A stretch of 64,000 nt of DNA from assembly GCA_963829085.1 (NCBI GenBank), contig CAWHHJ010000016.1, positions 186,001-250,000 on the forward strand, given 5' to 3'. This stretch comes from PALSA-1004 sp963829085. GTDB lineage: Bacteria > Pseudomonadota > Gammaproteobacteria > Burkholderiales > SG8-41. Under the pieces are notes generated by a model. It was not told where the DNA came from. It ran no database searches and was given only the letters and a program-made list of their open reading frames with translations. This document shows, piece after piece, positions 17,875 to 27,558 of the stretch. Made by a program: the position numbers and the translations under genes. How positions within the stretch are numbered: position 1 is the stretch's first letter; each line of letters starts with the position of its first letter.

Positions 17875-19113
17875 TCAGTCAGTCGTTATGCCGTGTCTTG
17901 CGTATAGCGGCCGGATTTGATGCCGAAGCAGTGGCAGTCGGCGCATGATGAGAACGACAATCACCAGGCAAGCGGCGCCTCCTATGCATACCGTGTTCAT
18001 CGCACCTATGCGATCCGCCAGCGTGCCCGCCATGAGGGCACCGAACGGTGTGATGCCGAGAAATGCGGCAGTGTATAGACTCATCACCCGGCCACGCTTG
18101 TCGTCATCGACGATCGTCTGCAGGATCATATTGACCGAGACCGAGATAACGAGGATGCCAAACCCGATCACTGCCATCAGCATGATGGACAGCGGTAATA
18201 GTCGCGACAACGAGAGCGCGATCAGCGCTGCGCCGGCCATCAATGCCGCGCCGAAGATGAATGGCAGCAGCCCGCGCACGTTCTTGCGCAGCGATAGCAC
18301 GAGCGTTCCGGTCACGGCACCGAATCCCGCGGACCCGACCAGAAAGCCGAGCGTCTCGGCGTTGCCGCCGAATGCTTCATGTACGATCGCCGGCATCAGC
18401 GTGCCGTAAGGCGCCGCGGTAAGCGCAACCGCGGCCAGCAAGGTAAGCAGCAGCCGGATCGGGATCGTGCGCCACGCATATGACAGACCTTCGCGTAATC
18501 CTTTGGCCATCGAAGCGTGCGCGTCCGCGTGTTCGACGGGCTTCACGCGAATGACTGCAAAAGTGACGAGCACTGCAACATAGCTGAGGGCATTAATGAG
18601 AAAGCACGTCGCTTCACTGAAACGCGCGATCAGCAAGCCAGCGGCGACCGGACCAACGAGCCGGCCGCAATTCGCCACTAGTGAAGTAGTGGCAACCGCA
18701 TTCGGCAGATCCGCGCGGTCCTCGATGAGCTCGAGCAGGTAGGCATGACGCACCGGTAGTTCAACAGCGACGCACATGCCGAGAAACGCCGTCAGCACAA
18801 CGATGTGCCAGATCTCGATCGCACCGCTGAACGCGAGTGCAGTAAGCGCCACCGCTTGCAGCATCTCGAGCCATTGCGTTGCCAGCATCATGCGGTGGCG
18901 GTTGAAACGGTCCGACCACAAGCCTGCGAACGGCGCAAGCAGCAGAACAGGCAGATTGGACGCGAAGCTCAGCACGCCGAGCAGCGTCGCGCTGCCCGTG
19001 AGTCGATAAACGAGCCACCCGAGCGCAATCTGCTGCACCCAGTAACCGCTGATCGCGAAGATCTGTCCGCTGACGAACAGGGCAAAGTTGGGATGACGTA
19101 GCGCACGCGGCAT
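17875..19113 (-). CDS. MFS transporter, EntS/TMS-like
   Basis: The 412-residue protein has about 12 hydrophobic segments. It starts LRHPNFALFVSGQIFAISGYWVQQIALGWLVY in two parts, a typical beginning for the EntS-like drug/siderophore exporter group. The loop 2-3 motif GLWSDRFNRHR and the ELPVRHAYLLELI segment fit this group. The frame is intact. It probably exports a small hydrophobic or siderophore-like compound across the inner membrane. It heads a two-gene unit with the thioesterase-like gene. Substrate is unknown. Confidence 0.85.
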   Translation of the reverse strand: MPRALRHPNFALFVSGQIFAISGYWVQQIALGWLVYRLTGSATLLGVLSFASNLPVLLLAPFAGLWSDRFNRHRMMLATQWLEMLQAVALTALAFSGAIEIWHIVVLTAFLGMCVAVELPVRHAYLLELIEDRADLPNAVATTSLVANCGRLVGPVAAGLLIARFSEATCFLINALSYVAVLVTFAVIRVKPVEHADAHASMAKGLREGLSYAWRTIPIRLLLTLLAAVALTAAPYGTLMPAIVHEAFGGNAETLGFLVGSAGFGAVTGTLVLSLRKNVRGLLPFIFGAALMAGAALIALSLSRLLPLSIMLMAVIGFGILVISVSVNMILQTIVDDDKRGRVMSLYTAAFLGITPFGALMAGTLADRIGAMNTVCIGGAACLVIVVLIMRRLPLLRHQIRPLYARHGITTD

Positions 19114-19281
19114 GTTGAATTCGAAGACAGTGGTTGCGGCTTCGCGGTCGCGGCAGCGCGCATGAATGGTACAGCAAATGGCCTGTCGAAGCGCTTAACG
19201 AGTCGTGCCCAGCGCGGATTCAACCGGCTGCATGCACAAAGCACATAAAGCAAGTCTTCAGCGTGCTGCAGATGGTGCTGG

Positions 19282-20229
19282 TTAAGCGAGCACCGTTCTG
19301 AAATATTTGATCGTCTCGCTGAGGCCGTCGTCGAGCGCAGTGCCGGGTTCCCACTTGAGTTTGTCGCGCGCGAGCCGGATATCAGGCTGACGCTGACGCG
19401 GATCATCCGGTGGCCGGGGCCTGTAAGCAAGCTTCGACTTGGAGCCACTCAACGCGACGACTTTCTCGGCGAGCGCACGCATCGAGATTTCTGTCGGGTT
19501 ACCGAGGTTCACAGGACCGGTGAAATCGTCACCGCTGTCCATGAGCCTGATGAGCGCTTCAATCAGGTCGTCGACATAGCAGAAAGAGCGCGTCTGCATG
19601 CCATCACCGTAGAGCGTAATATCTTCATCACGCAACGCCTGCACGATGAAGTTGCTTACCACGCGTCCGTCGTTCGGGTGCATCCTCGGCCCATACGTGT
19701 TGAAGATACGCGCGACCTTGATGTCGACCTTGTGTTGCCGGTAGTAATCAAAAAACAAGGTCTCTGCGCACCGCTTGCCTTCATCGTAACAACTGCGGGG
19801 CCCGATGGGATTTACGCTGCCGACGTAGTCCTCGGTCTGGGGATGTACCTGCGGATCACCATAGACCTCGGAAGTCGACGCCTGCAAGATGCGAGCTTTG
19901 ACGCGCTTCGCGAGCCCGAGCATGTTGATGGCGCCATGCACGGACGTTTTCGTCGTCTGCACGGGGTCGAACTGATAATGAACGGGGGAGGCGGGGCACG
20001 CCAGGTTATAGATCTGCTCTACTTCTACATAGAGCGGAAACGTAATGTCGTGGCGCATGAGCTCGAAGTATGGATCGCGCAGAAGATGCGCGATGTTGTC
20101 CTTGCTGCCGGTGAAGTAGTTGTCGACGCAGAGAACGTCACGACGCTGGGCGAGCAGCTTTTCGCAGAGGTGAGACCCCAGAAAACCGGCGCCGCCGGTG
20201 ACCATTATTTTTTTCAGGCGAGTCTCCAC
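19282..20229 (-). CDS. UDP-glucuronate decarboxylase-like NAD-dependent sugar epimerase (extended SDR)
   Basis: The 315-residue protein carries the extended-SDR Rossmann motif TGGAGFLGSHLCEKLL near residue 11 and VDNYFTGSKDNI. The ILQASTSEVYGDPQVHPQ segment and catalytic Tyr/Lys in CYDEGKR are also present. It has the ARIFNTYGPRMHPNDGRVVSNF region that is very typical of UXS, which converts UDP-glucuronate to UDP-xylose with bound NAD. The product would feed glycan synthesis, which fits the glycosyltransferases nearby. Other nucleotide-sugar epimerases are less likely. Start taken at 20229; ATG at 20205 is an alternative. Confidence 0.88.
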   Translation of the reverse strand: METRLKKIMVTGGAGFLGSHLCEKLLAQRRDVLCVDNYFTGSKDNIAHLLRDPYFELMRHDITFPLYVEVEQIYNLACPASPVHYQFDPVQTTKTSVHGAINMLGLAKRVKARILQASTSEVYGDPQVHPQTEDYVGSVNPIGPRSCYDEGKRCAETLFFDYYRQHKVDIKVARIFNTYGPRMHPNDGRVVSNFIVQALRDEDITLYGDGMQTRSFCYVDDLIEALIRLMDSGDDFTGPVNLGNPTEISMRALAEKVVALSGSKSKLAYRPRPPDDPRQRQPDIRLARDKLKWEPGTALDDGLSETIKYFRTVLA

Positions 20230-20377
20230 TGACGACGAGGCGCACGCGTTGCGGCTGAATTGTATGTGAATGAGCGCTGCGTGGCTATGTAGACACTCTG
20301 CTATAGTTGGCGAGGCGCATGCAATTTGCGCTGCGGTTTCCGGTGCGCTCTCTGTCAGCGCATCCAGTCATGGCACG

Positions 20378-21523
20378 ATGAACATCTACTTGATCTTTCT
20401 GATTGCGTTGTGCAACGTCTCGTGCCTGCGCGCGAGCCGTGTCGTCGTGTCACTGTTCGCGCTTCAGCTCGGCGCGACGCAGTTCGTGATCGGCCTGCTG
20501 ATCGCCATGTATTCGCTGTTTCCGACGCTGCTCGCGCTGTATGCAGGCCGGCTGTCCGACCGCCGCGGCACCCGTCTGCCCATGTTGATCGGGTCCATCG
20601 GTCTTGTCATGGGCCTGCTGTTACCTGCCGCCGTGCCTGGCATGCCCGCTTTGTTCGCCTCGGCGGCACTGTTCGGCATGTCTTACATCTTCTATCACGT
20701 CGCCGTGCAGAACCTGTTGGGCGAGATCAGTGGAGAAACAGAGCGCACACGCAATTTCAGCAATTACACGCTCATGATTTCGACCGGCGGATTTGCCGGC
20801 CCTCTATTCGCCGGCTTTTCAATCGACCACGCCGGTTATAGCGCCACCTACCTCTATCTGGCGCTCGTTGCAATGATTCCGGTACTCGCCCAGACGTTCG
20901 CGGGCGGCATGAGACGAGGCAAAACTGCCGGCACCGTTAAACAAAAAAGCCGCTCGCAAATCGCGGGCGCACGCGAGCTCCTCGCACAGGCGCCGCTGCG
21001 GCGAACGCTGATCACGAGCGCGGCGGTGCTAACCGGCACCGATCTCTTCCAGTTTTACATGCCGATCTATGGACATTCGATCGGTCTATCCGCGACCCAG
21101 ATCGGGGTCGTGCTGAGTATGGTTGCGATTGCCGGCTTCATCATACGTATCGGCATGCCGGCGCTGGTGCGCAGAGCGGGCGAGGAGCCGCTGCTTGCCT
21201 ATTCTTTGTTTCTCGGCGGGGCAACTTACCTCTTGTTTCCATTTTTCACGGATATCACCGTGTTGACCTGCATCGCGTTCATGCTCGGCTTAAGCCTGGG
21301 TTGCGGGCAGCCGTTGTCGCTCATAATGGCGTACGCGCGCGCACCGCAGGGAAGGTCCGGCGAAGTGCTCGGACTTCGTCTCACCATCAACAATTTCACG
21401 CACATCGCTGTGCCGCTTGTCTTCGGATCGCTGGGCTCGGCGCTCGGACTGGCGCCTGTATTCTGGGTGAATGCGCTCATGCTCGCAGGCGGTGGAGCTC
21501 TGAATCGCACGAGGCGTGCATAA
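20378..21523 (+). CDS. MFS transporter
   Basis: The start at 20378 (MNIYLIFLIALCNVSC) is preferred because the first membrane helix begins there. An in-frame start at 20270 would add a polar extension. The 381-residue protein has about 12 membrane segments and the MFS loop motif GRLSDRRGTRLP between helices 2 and 3. Near the end a PQGRSGEVLGLRLTINNFTH segment precedes helices 11 and 12. The gene is divergent from the SDR gene and followed by a dehydrogenase after 27 bases. The substrate cannot be assigned. Confidence 0.85.
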   Translation: MNIYLIFLIALCNVSCLRASRVVVSLFALQLGATQFVIGLLIAMYSLFPTLLALYAGRLSDRRGTRLPMLIGSIGLVMGLLLPAAVPGMPALFASAALFGMSYIFYHVAVQNLLGEISGETERTRNFSNYTLMISTGGFAGPLFAGFSIDHAGYSATYLYLALVAMIPVLAQTFAGGMRRGKTAGTVKQKSRSQIAGARELLAQAPLRRTLITSAAVLTGTDLFQFYMPIYGHSIGLSATQIGVVLSMVAIAGFIIRIGMPALVRRAGEEPLLAYSLFLGGATYLLFPFFTDITVLTCIAFMLGLSLGCGQPLSLIMAYARAPQGRSGEVLGLRLTINNFTHIAVPLVFGSLGSALGLAPVFWVNALMLAGGGALNRTRRA

Positions 21524-21550
21524 TAGCGGCTTTTTGGTTGGGAGCAGGCT

Positions 21551-22525
21551 ATGAAGATCGCAGTCATCGATGATTATCAGGACGCATTCCGGCACCTGGC
21601 TGGTTACGCGCGTTTGAAAAACCATGAGGTCATCATGTTTCGTGACACCGAAAAGGATCCGGCGAAGCTCGCGTCACGTCTCGCCGATGCGGACGCCGTT
21701 CTGCTTACTCAGCAACGCTCGCCGTTTCCGCGCGCTGTGATCGAGAAGCTGCCAAAGCTGAAACTGATCGCGCAAACCGGCCGCAATACCAATCACATCG
21801 ATGTTGCCGCCTGCACTGATAAAGGGATTGTCGTCGCCGCAGCCGGCAGCGGCACGCCGCATGCGACAGCCGAGCTGACCTGGGGACTTATTCTCGCGAG
21901 CCTGCGTCACATTCCGCATGAAGTCGAACAGTTGAAGAAGGGTGTATGGCAAACGACCGTCGGCACCGGTCTCAAAGGCAGAACACTCGGCGTGTACTCG
22001 CCCGGCCGCATCGGGACCTGCGTCGCTCAGGTCGGTAAAGCGTTTGGCATGAAAGTAATCTGCTGGGGGCGCGAGGCGTCGAAGACCAAAGCCCAGGAGC
22101 TAGGTTACGAGGTGCCGGCAAGCCGCGAAGCGTTCTTTGCGCAATCCGATATTATTTCTCTGCATATACCGCTTAACAAGGAAACGCGCGGCATTGTCAC
22201 CGCGGCGGACCTTGCCGCGATGAAACCGACTGCGCTTTTTGTAAACACAAGCCGTGCACCGCTGGTCGCTGCGGACGCCTTGCTCGAGGCGCTCAAAAAA
22301 GGACGCCCTGGTTTTGCTGCGATCGATGTGTATGAAGATGAACCGGTGGTCGGCGGCAACCATCCATTGCTCAAGATGCCCAATGTCGTCTGCACGCCGC
22401 ATCTCGGCTATGTAGAGCAAAGCACGTACGAGTCGTACTACGGCTCTGCAATCGATAGCATCCTGGGTTTCGCTGATGGAAAACCCGTCAACGTGCTCAA
22501 TCCCGAAGCACTTAGTAAGAAGTAG
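21551..22525 (+). CDS. D-2-hydroxyacid dehydrogenase
   Basis: The 324-residue NAD-dependent enzyme has the NAD-binding loop GVYSPGRIGTCVAQVGKAFG (a GRIG variant) near residue 148. The active-site residues are Arg in FVNTSRAPLV, Glu in DVYEDEP and His in CTPHLGYVE. It belongs to the formate/glycerate dehydrogenase superfamily. Reactions range from 3-phosphoglycerate or glyoxylate to hydroxypyruvate; the sequence does not decide. Its ribosome site (GGGAGCAGG) lies just before the ATG, and the gene is probably co-transcribed with the MFS gene. Confidence 0.9.
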   Translation: MKIAVIDDYQDAFRHLAGYARLKNHEVIMFRDTEKDPAKLASRLADADAVLLTQQRSPFPRAVIEKLPKLKLIAQTGRNTNHIDVAACTDKGIVVAAAGSGTPHATAELTWGLILASLRHIPHEVEQLKKGVWQTTVGTGLKGRTLGVYSPGRIGTCVAQVGKAFGMKVICWGREASKTKAQELGYEVPASREAFFAQSDIISLHIPLNKETRGIVTAADLAAMKPTALFVNTSRAPLVAADALLEALKKGRPGFAAIDVYEDEPVVGGNHPLLKMPNVVCTPHLGYVEQSTYESYYGSAIDSILGFADGKPVNVLNPEALSKK

Positions 22526-22558
22526 AAGAGCATACCGCTTGGCGCCGCGTGCCGCCAA

Positions 22559-24598
22559 TTACTGCCCGTCATCAACGTGTTTATGTTGTGAGGCGAGTTG
22601 CTGTTGCACCTGCGGCGGGACCGGCTCGTAGTGACTGAGCTCGATGACGTAAGAGCCCTGACCCGCGGTCACTGATTTCAGGCGCGCCTGATAGTTGTTG
22701 AGCTCAGACAAGGGCGCGCGACCGGCGATGGTAACCATGCCGGCGCTTGCCGATTGGGTGCCGCTGATCTGCCCGCGCTTCGCTGATAGATCACCGGCGA
22801 TATCGCCCATTTTGGCATCGGGTGCATTGATCTCGATGTTGACGATCGGCTCGAGCACAATGGGCCGTGCTTTCTGAATCGCATCTAGAAACGCGCGCTT
22901 GCCCGCCGAGACGAACGCGACTTCCTTGGAATCGACCGGATGGTGCTTGCCGTCGTAAACGATGACGCGCACATCCTGCATTTGGAAGCCGGCGAGCGGC
23001 CCGCAATTCATGACATCGCGAACGCCTTTCTCAACCGCGGGGATGTACTGCGACGGTATCGTCCCGCCTTTGACCTGGTCGATGAACTCGAAGCCCTTGC
23101 CGCGCGGCAGCGGCTCGATGCGCAGGAACACTTCGCCAAACTGTCCGGCGCCGCCGGTCTGTTTTTTATGGCGATGGTGGCCTTCGGCTTTCGCCGTGAT
23201 CGTTTCGCGATAAGGTATACGCGGCGGTTTCGTTGATACGTCGACGCGGTATTGTTTCTGCATTTTGTCCAAAATGTAGCGCATGTGGAGGTCGCCGAGT
23301 CCGCGGATGACGGTCTCGTTGCCGCTGTGATCGATCCGGAAGCACGGGTCCTCCGCCCCGAGCTTATGCAAGACTTCGGAGAGGCGCTGTTCATCGCCGC
23401 GCCGTTTGAGCTCGAGCGCAAGCGCGTGCATCGGTACCGGATATTGCATCGGCTTGAGGTGTATGTGATCTTCGTCGTGTGAATCGTGAAGCACTGCATC
23501 GAGCTCGATCGCCTCGACCTTCGTCACTGCGGCGATGTCGCCGGGCACGCACGCATCCGTCTCGATGTGGTCTTTTCCCTGCAGCAGGAATAAGTGGCCG
23601 ACTTTGAACGGTTTGCGCCCATCGCCGATGAGAAGCTGCGAGTCACGGCGAATAGTCCCTTGGAATACGCGAAACGCGGCGAGCTTGCCGACGAAGGGAT
23701 CGACGACGATTTTAAAAACGTGCGCAAGCACGTGCTTCTTCGGATCCGGCTCGGCATGGATTTCAACCGCACGCTCGCCTTCGCCGGAATAAAACTGCGG
23801 CGGATTGCCCTCTGCTGGATTCGGCATCAAACGCGCGAATACGTCGAGCAATTCGGCCACGCCGGCCCCGTTGCGCGCTGATACAAAGCAGACAGGGACC
23901 AAATGGCCATCGCGCAGCGCCTGCTCGAACGGCGCATGCAATTGCTCGGCGCTGATTTCACCCTGCTCGAGATAAAGCTCCATCAATTTCTCGTCGACTT
24001 CAACCACCTGCTCGACGAGCGCACGGTGCGCCTCGGCGACCGATGAAAAGTCCGCATCGCCGGCAGGGTTGAAAAAGCAATCGACGACTTTGCTTGCGCC
24101 AGCTGCCGGCAGATTGATCGGCAGGCACTCTTTGCCAAACACGCTCTTGATAGTGTCGAGCAGCGCGGGCAGGTCGACGTTTTCCGCGTCGATCTTATTC
24201 ACGATCAACATGCGGCATAAACTGCGTGCGCTCGCCCACTGCATCATGCGCTTGGCGATCATTTCAATGCCGTTTTGCGCATTGATCACGACCGCTGCTG
24301 TCTCGACGGCCGCCAACGCGTTGAGCGATTGCCCCAGGAAATCCGGATAACCCGGTGTGTCGATCAGGTGAACGCGCGCGTCGCGGTGCGTGAAGTGAAC
24401 CACCGAGCTTGCAAGCGAATGTCCGAATTCCCTTTCGAGCGGGTCGAAATCACAGACAGTCGTACCTTTTTCGATGCTGCCGGGCGCCGCAATAGCGCCG
24501 GCTTTGTATAGCAATGCTTCGGCGAGCGTCGTCTTGCCGGCCGCGCCGTGGCCGACCAGTGCAATGGTGCGTATCGCATCGACAGCAAAATTCGGCAT
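22559..24598 (-). CDS. Elongation factor G-like translational GTPase (EF-G paralogue)
   Basis: The protein (679 residues from the ATG at 24598, which is preceded by GGAG) has the five-domain EF-G plan. G1 is GHGAAGKTT at residues 16-24, G3 is DTPGYPDFLG, and G4 is VNKIDAENVD. C-terminal domain IV carries the MQDVRVIVYDGKHHPVDSKE segment. The G1 loop and the short domain II differ from canonical EF-G, placing it with the divergent FusA2-like group. Members of this group can act in ribosome recycling or under stress rather than in general elongation. It is monocistronic here. Confidence 0.88.
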   Translation of the reverse strand: MPNFAVDAIRTIALVGHGAAGKTTLAEALLYKAGAIAAPGSIEKGTTVCDFDPLEREFGHSLASSVVHFTHRDARVHLIDTPGYPDFLGQSLNALAAVETAAVVINAQNGIEMIAKRMMQWASARSLCRMLIVNKIDAENVDLPALLDTIKSVFGKECLPINLPAAGASKVVDCFFNPAGDADFSSVAEAHRALVEQVVEVDEKLMELYLEQGEISAEQLHAPFEQALRDGHLVPVCFVSARNGAGVAELLDVFARLMPNPAEGNPPQFYSGEGERAVEIHAEPDPKKHVLAHVFKIVVDPFVGKLAAFRVFQGTIRRDSQLLIGDGRKPFKVGHLFLLQGKDHIETDACVPGDIAAVTKVEAIELDAVLHDSHDEDHIHLKPMQYPVPMHALALELKRRGDEQRLSEVLHKLGAEDPCFRIDHSGNETVIRGLGDLHMRYILDKMQKQYRVDVSTKPPRIPYRETITAKAEGHHRHKKQTGGAGQFGEVFLRIEPLPRGKGFEFIDQVKGGTIPSQYIPAVEKGVRDVMNCGPLAGFQMQDVRVIVYDGKHHPVDSKEVAFVSAGKRAFLDAIQKARPIVLEPIVNIEINAPDAKMGDIAGDLSAKRGQISGTQSASAGMVTIAGRAPLSELNNYQARLKSVTAGQGSYVIELSHYEPVPPQVQQQLASQHKHVDDGQ

Positions 24599-24780
24599 GC
24601 ACAACTCCTTCGTAGCGTGAAGCGCAGGGTGGCGTTTTCAGTATAGAGAGGCGGAATTGCCCCTACAAGGCGTCTCCATCGCGATTGAAACCGCGGCCCG
24701 CTACGGTTAACCCCGTACGCCGCCCATGCACGTTTATACGAGCCGGCATCACTTTGGTGTCCAAATCTATGGAGTTAAAG

Positions 24781-25601
24781 GTGAAAAACACTTTCGTTGC
24801 AGCCGTCTTCATGGCTGTCTCAGCAAGTCCCGCCTGGGCGGTGGGGACAATCGCCGACGTCACTATTTACGATCGCACGCAGAATCGAACCCTGCCATTG
24901 CATTACCACGACGGTCGCTATTACGTCGCCGGACAACCGGGCAATGAGTATGAAGTCAGGATCCGGAACAATCAGGCTGGCGAAATCCTCAGCGTGGTGT
25001 CAATTGACGGCGTCAACGCAATTTCCGGCGAGACTGCGGACTGGAGCCAGACGGGGTACATCCTGAATCCGCATACATCGTTCGGCATCAAAGGATGGCG
25101 CAAGAACTTGCAGCGCGTCGCCGCGTTCTTTTTTACGGAACTCGACAATTCGTACGCAGCGCGCACGGGTCGCCCGGACAACGTCGGCGTGATTGGCGTC
25201 GCCGTGTTTAGAAAAAAGCAGGAGGTAGGCGCGCTCATAGGTGATTACCTGGCGCGCAATCGCCCGCCCGCACGAGAAGCGGAGGCGCGCACGGAAGCCG
25301 GGAATTCAGCGAAGGATTCAGTATCGCAAGCCGAGGCCGCCGACGCAGCGGCCCCACGTGCATCGACGGTCGTGCCGCAGCCCGCACCTGAGAGCAAAAA
25401 GCTCGGCACCGGGCACGGGCAGAATCAGACATCGGTCGTCCGCTATGGTAGTTTCGAACGGGCGTCGACTCGCCGGACGAGGTGATGACGATTTTCTACG
25501 ACAGTTATCGCAACCTTGTTGCGCAGGGCGTAATCCGGGCTACGATGCGGCTCGCGCGTCCCAACGCGTTCCCGCAGCAGTTCGTGCCCGATCCGCGCTG
25601 A
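24781..25601 (+). CDS. Secreted protein of unknown function (frameshifted near its C-terminus)
   Basis: The GTG at 24781 is chosen because it follows a GGAG site and gives a clean signal peptide (VKNTFVAAVFMAVSASPAWAVG). The mature part has a beta-rich domain (TIADVTIYDRTQNRTLPLHY, GNEYEVRIRNNQ, SFGIKGWRKN) and a low-complexity Ala/Glu/Pro linker. The frame breaks at the GGG run 25460-25462, where one G appears missing. The other frame continues VDSPDEVMTIFYDSYRNLV and stops at 25601. Corrected length is about 273 residues. The protein family is not recognised. It lies just upstream of the ECF sigma factor, so the two may be functionally linked, perhaps as an envelope-stress target. Confidence 0.6.
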
Positions 25602-25667
25602 ACGGTTGCGTCGATGCGACGCGGGGTTGCCGGTATGAGTGGCGTTGGCGCATACTGGTATCCCGCG

Positions 25668-26243
25668 ATGTCTGAAAAGCCGACTGACGAAGAATTGATG
25701 GAAAGCTACCGCGATGGTGATGCGGGTGCGTTCGACCAACTCTACGGTCGCCATAAGGGCGGCGTATTCCGCTATCTGATGCGTCAATGTTCGAACCGCG
25801 CCTTAGCGGAGGAGCTGTTTCAGGACGTATGGATGAATCTCGTGCGTTCACGGTCGGTCTATACGGTACAGGCGAAGTTCACGACATATGTATATCGCAT
25901 AGCGCATAACCGCCTGATAGACCATTACCGCACCCAAAAAGGCGTTGCCATTGCTTCATTGGATGATGAGGACGGCCCGTCGCTCGATGATATTCCAGCA
26001 AAGCGCAGTGATGATCCCGCGGTCAGTGCTGAGTCGAAACAGCAGGCGGCGGGGATATTAAAGGAAATCGCGAGCCTGCCAGCCGCGCAGCGCGAGGCAT
26101 TCTTGCTGCAACAGGAATCGGATATGAGCGTTGAGGAGATTGCGCAGGCCACAGGCGTGAGTCGGGAAACTGCTAAAAGCAGACTGCGCTATGCGCTCGC
26201 GAAGCTGCGGGCCGCTCTGGTCGCGCGCGAGCCCACCCTATGA
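25668..26243 (+). CDS. ECF-type RNA polymerase sigma factor
   Basis: The protein is 191 residues from ATG 25668; in-frame upstream starts exist at 25614 and 25635. Region 2 is seen in AFDQLYGRHKGGVFRYLMRQ and FTTYVYRIAHNRLIDHYR, the -10-binding helix. Region 4 is IASLPAAQREAFLLQQESDM then SVEEIAQATGVSRETAKSRL, the helix-turn-helix that reads the -35 box. The stop overlaps the next ATG by the ATGA pattern, so the putative anti-sigma gene is translationally coupled. It probably directs transcription of a small envelope-response regulon that may include its own operon. Confidence 0.92.
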   Translation: MSEKPTDEELMESYRDGDAGAFDQLYGRHKGGVFRYLMRQCSNRALAEELFQDVWMNLVRSRSVYTVQAKFTTYVYRIAHNRLIDHYRTQKGVAIASLDDEDGPSLDDIPAKRSDDPAVSAESKQQAAGILKEIASLPAAQREAFLLQQESDMSVEEIAQATGVSRETAKSRLRYALAKLRAALVAREPTL

Positions 26244-27314
26244 GCCGCCAGCAGAGTAACGACTTCGAGCGCGACGCTGAATTGACTGCATTATATCGAG
26301 CTGCTCCCGCCGAGGAGCCGCCGGCCGCGCTCGACGATGCGATTCGCGCCGCGGCCCGCCGCGAGGTGCGTGCCGGTCCAGCGTCCGCCGATGCGACGCG
26401 TCGGCGCTGGCATGTGCCCGTGTCGATCGCGGCAGTCGTGGTTTTGAGCTTTACGGTCGTGACGTTGATGAAAGAGGAAGCTCCCGAATTCGCACAAGCG
26501 CCAGCACCACCCGCTACAAGTGGCGGGACGGAGCAGTATCGCGCGCCAGATGATAACGATGCAGCGGCGTCGAAACTCAAGCGAGCACCGCTCGAGCAAT
26601 CATCGAAGAACATCGGTCTTAAGCCGTCCGGATCAGAGCCGTCGACGGGGCTAATTCCGCCATCCTCGGGACTTATCGCCCGAATGGAACCGGAGAGCCT
26701 TAAACGCAAGAAAGACACGGCGGCGTCTGAGCGACCGCCAGCCCTTGCAAAACCCAGTGATAAGTCCAGTAAACCGAATGACAATCTGAGCGATGCGAGA
26801 TCGCCGGCAGTGCGTGAATTGCTAAGCCGGGCGCCGGATGCACAACGGGACTTGGGCGGCTCGCAGTCAGGAACCGACACAGCTAAGGCGGCAACGGCGC
26901 CGGAGCGGCAAGCGCCTCCCGCACCGCACGCCGGCAGCCTTGTTGCGACTGAGCCTAAAGTAGATGCCGCTCCGCGTTCGAGAGCAGATGAAGCGGATAC
27001 TGAGACTCGGCAGCGCATGCAGGCGTTTCCGGCGTCGCCTGCGCCGACGCCCGCTGCCAAACCAGCAACGCCGCCATTCGCGCCTAAGGCTGAGTCGCAG
27101 CAGGAAGCAGCGACGGCAATGCGTGCGCCCGCCAAGTCCGCTGCGGAGCTTCGAACGTGATAACGATCTGCCGGCGGAGAAGTGGTTGGAACGCATCGAA
27201 GATCTGCGCAAACAGGGCCGGTTGGATGAGGCAAAGGCCAGCCTGGCGGACTTTCGCAAGCGCTATCCCGATTATCGACTGCCGGAGCCGCTTCGCGCGT
27301 GGGGATTGCCGTAA
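26240..27314 (+). CDS. Putative anti-sigma factor (membrane protein, frameshifted near its C-terminus)
   Basis: The gene starts inside the sigma factor stop. The product has a short cytosolic N-terminus (FERDAELTALYRAAPAEEPP), a single membrane segment at about residues 60-76 (VPVSIAAVVVLSFTVVTLM), and a very Pro/Ala/Lys-rich periplasmic region. The frame is lost between about 27120 and 27150. The next frame gives EKWLERIEDLRKQGRLDEA and the closing PDYRLPEPLRAWGLP, ending at 27314. That C-terminal helical segment recurs at the end of sigma-associated proteins in betaproteobacteria. The expected role is to hold the sigma factor at the membrane until a signal arrives. A zinc-binding ZAS motif is not visible. 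Confidence 0.7.
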
Positions 27315-27517
27315 CCGCGCCAGGGGATCCTAAGCCCGCGAAACCGCTCGAGCCGGAGCCGGGTGCGTGTTGCCAAAGCGGCTGTGATCCGTGCGTGTAT
27401 GACCTGTATTGGGCAGCGGTCGATCGCTACGAGGTCGCGCTCACCGAATGGGAGGCGCGGCAGCAAACTGCGCTCAAAGGGGGTCAAATGGCCGGTTCCG
27501 AACACAAAAAACCGTGA
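27299..27517 (+). CDS. Small oxidoreductase-like domain protein
   Basis: The 72-residue protein contains the motif ACCQSGCDPCVYDLYWAAVD, the cysteine-rich signature of the oxidoreductase-like (PF09791-type) family. It lies between a proline-rich N-terminus and a Lys-rich end. Four closely spaced cysteines could bind a metal or iron-sulfur group. The GTG start overlaps the last 16 bases of the anti-sigma gene, so it is probably the last gene of that operon. Members are small soluble proteins of uncertain function. Confidence 0.75.
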   Translation: MGIAVTAPGDPKPAKPLEPEPGACCQSGCDPCVYDLYWAAVDRYEVALTEWEARQQTALKGGQMAGSEHKKP

Positions 27518-27530
27518 ATTTCGACCGCAT

Positions 27531-27558
27531 TTGACAAGCCTACGATGCTGCCTATAAT
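27531..27558 (+). promoter_or_regulatory. Near-consensus sigma-70 promoter of the lytic transglycosylase gene
   Basis: A perfect -35 box TTGACA (27531-27536) and perfect -10 box TATAAT (27553-27558) are separated by 16 bases. Transcription should start near 27565, leaving a leader of about 230 bases before the ATG at 27793. The leader holds no long open frame. An ACCTCC hexamer at 27581-27586 could pair with the ribosome site GGAGGT at 27779-27784. Confidence 0.85.

Noticed and set aside
26173..27234. 353-codon open frame antisense to the sigma/anti-sigma genes
   Set aside because: Its composition is Ser/Ala/Arg-rich without motifs and it covers recognisable sigma region 4 on the other strand. 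It is a shadow frame.
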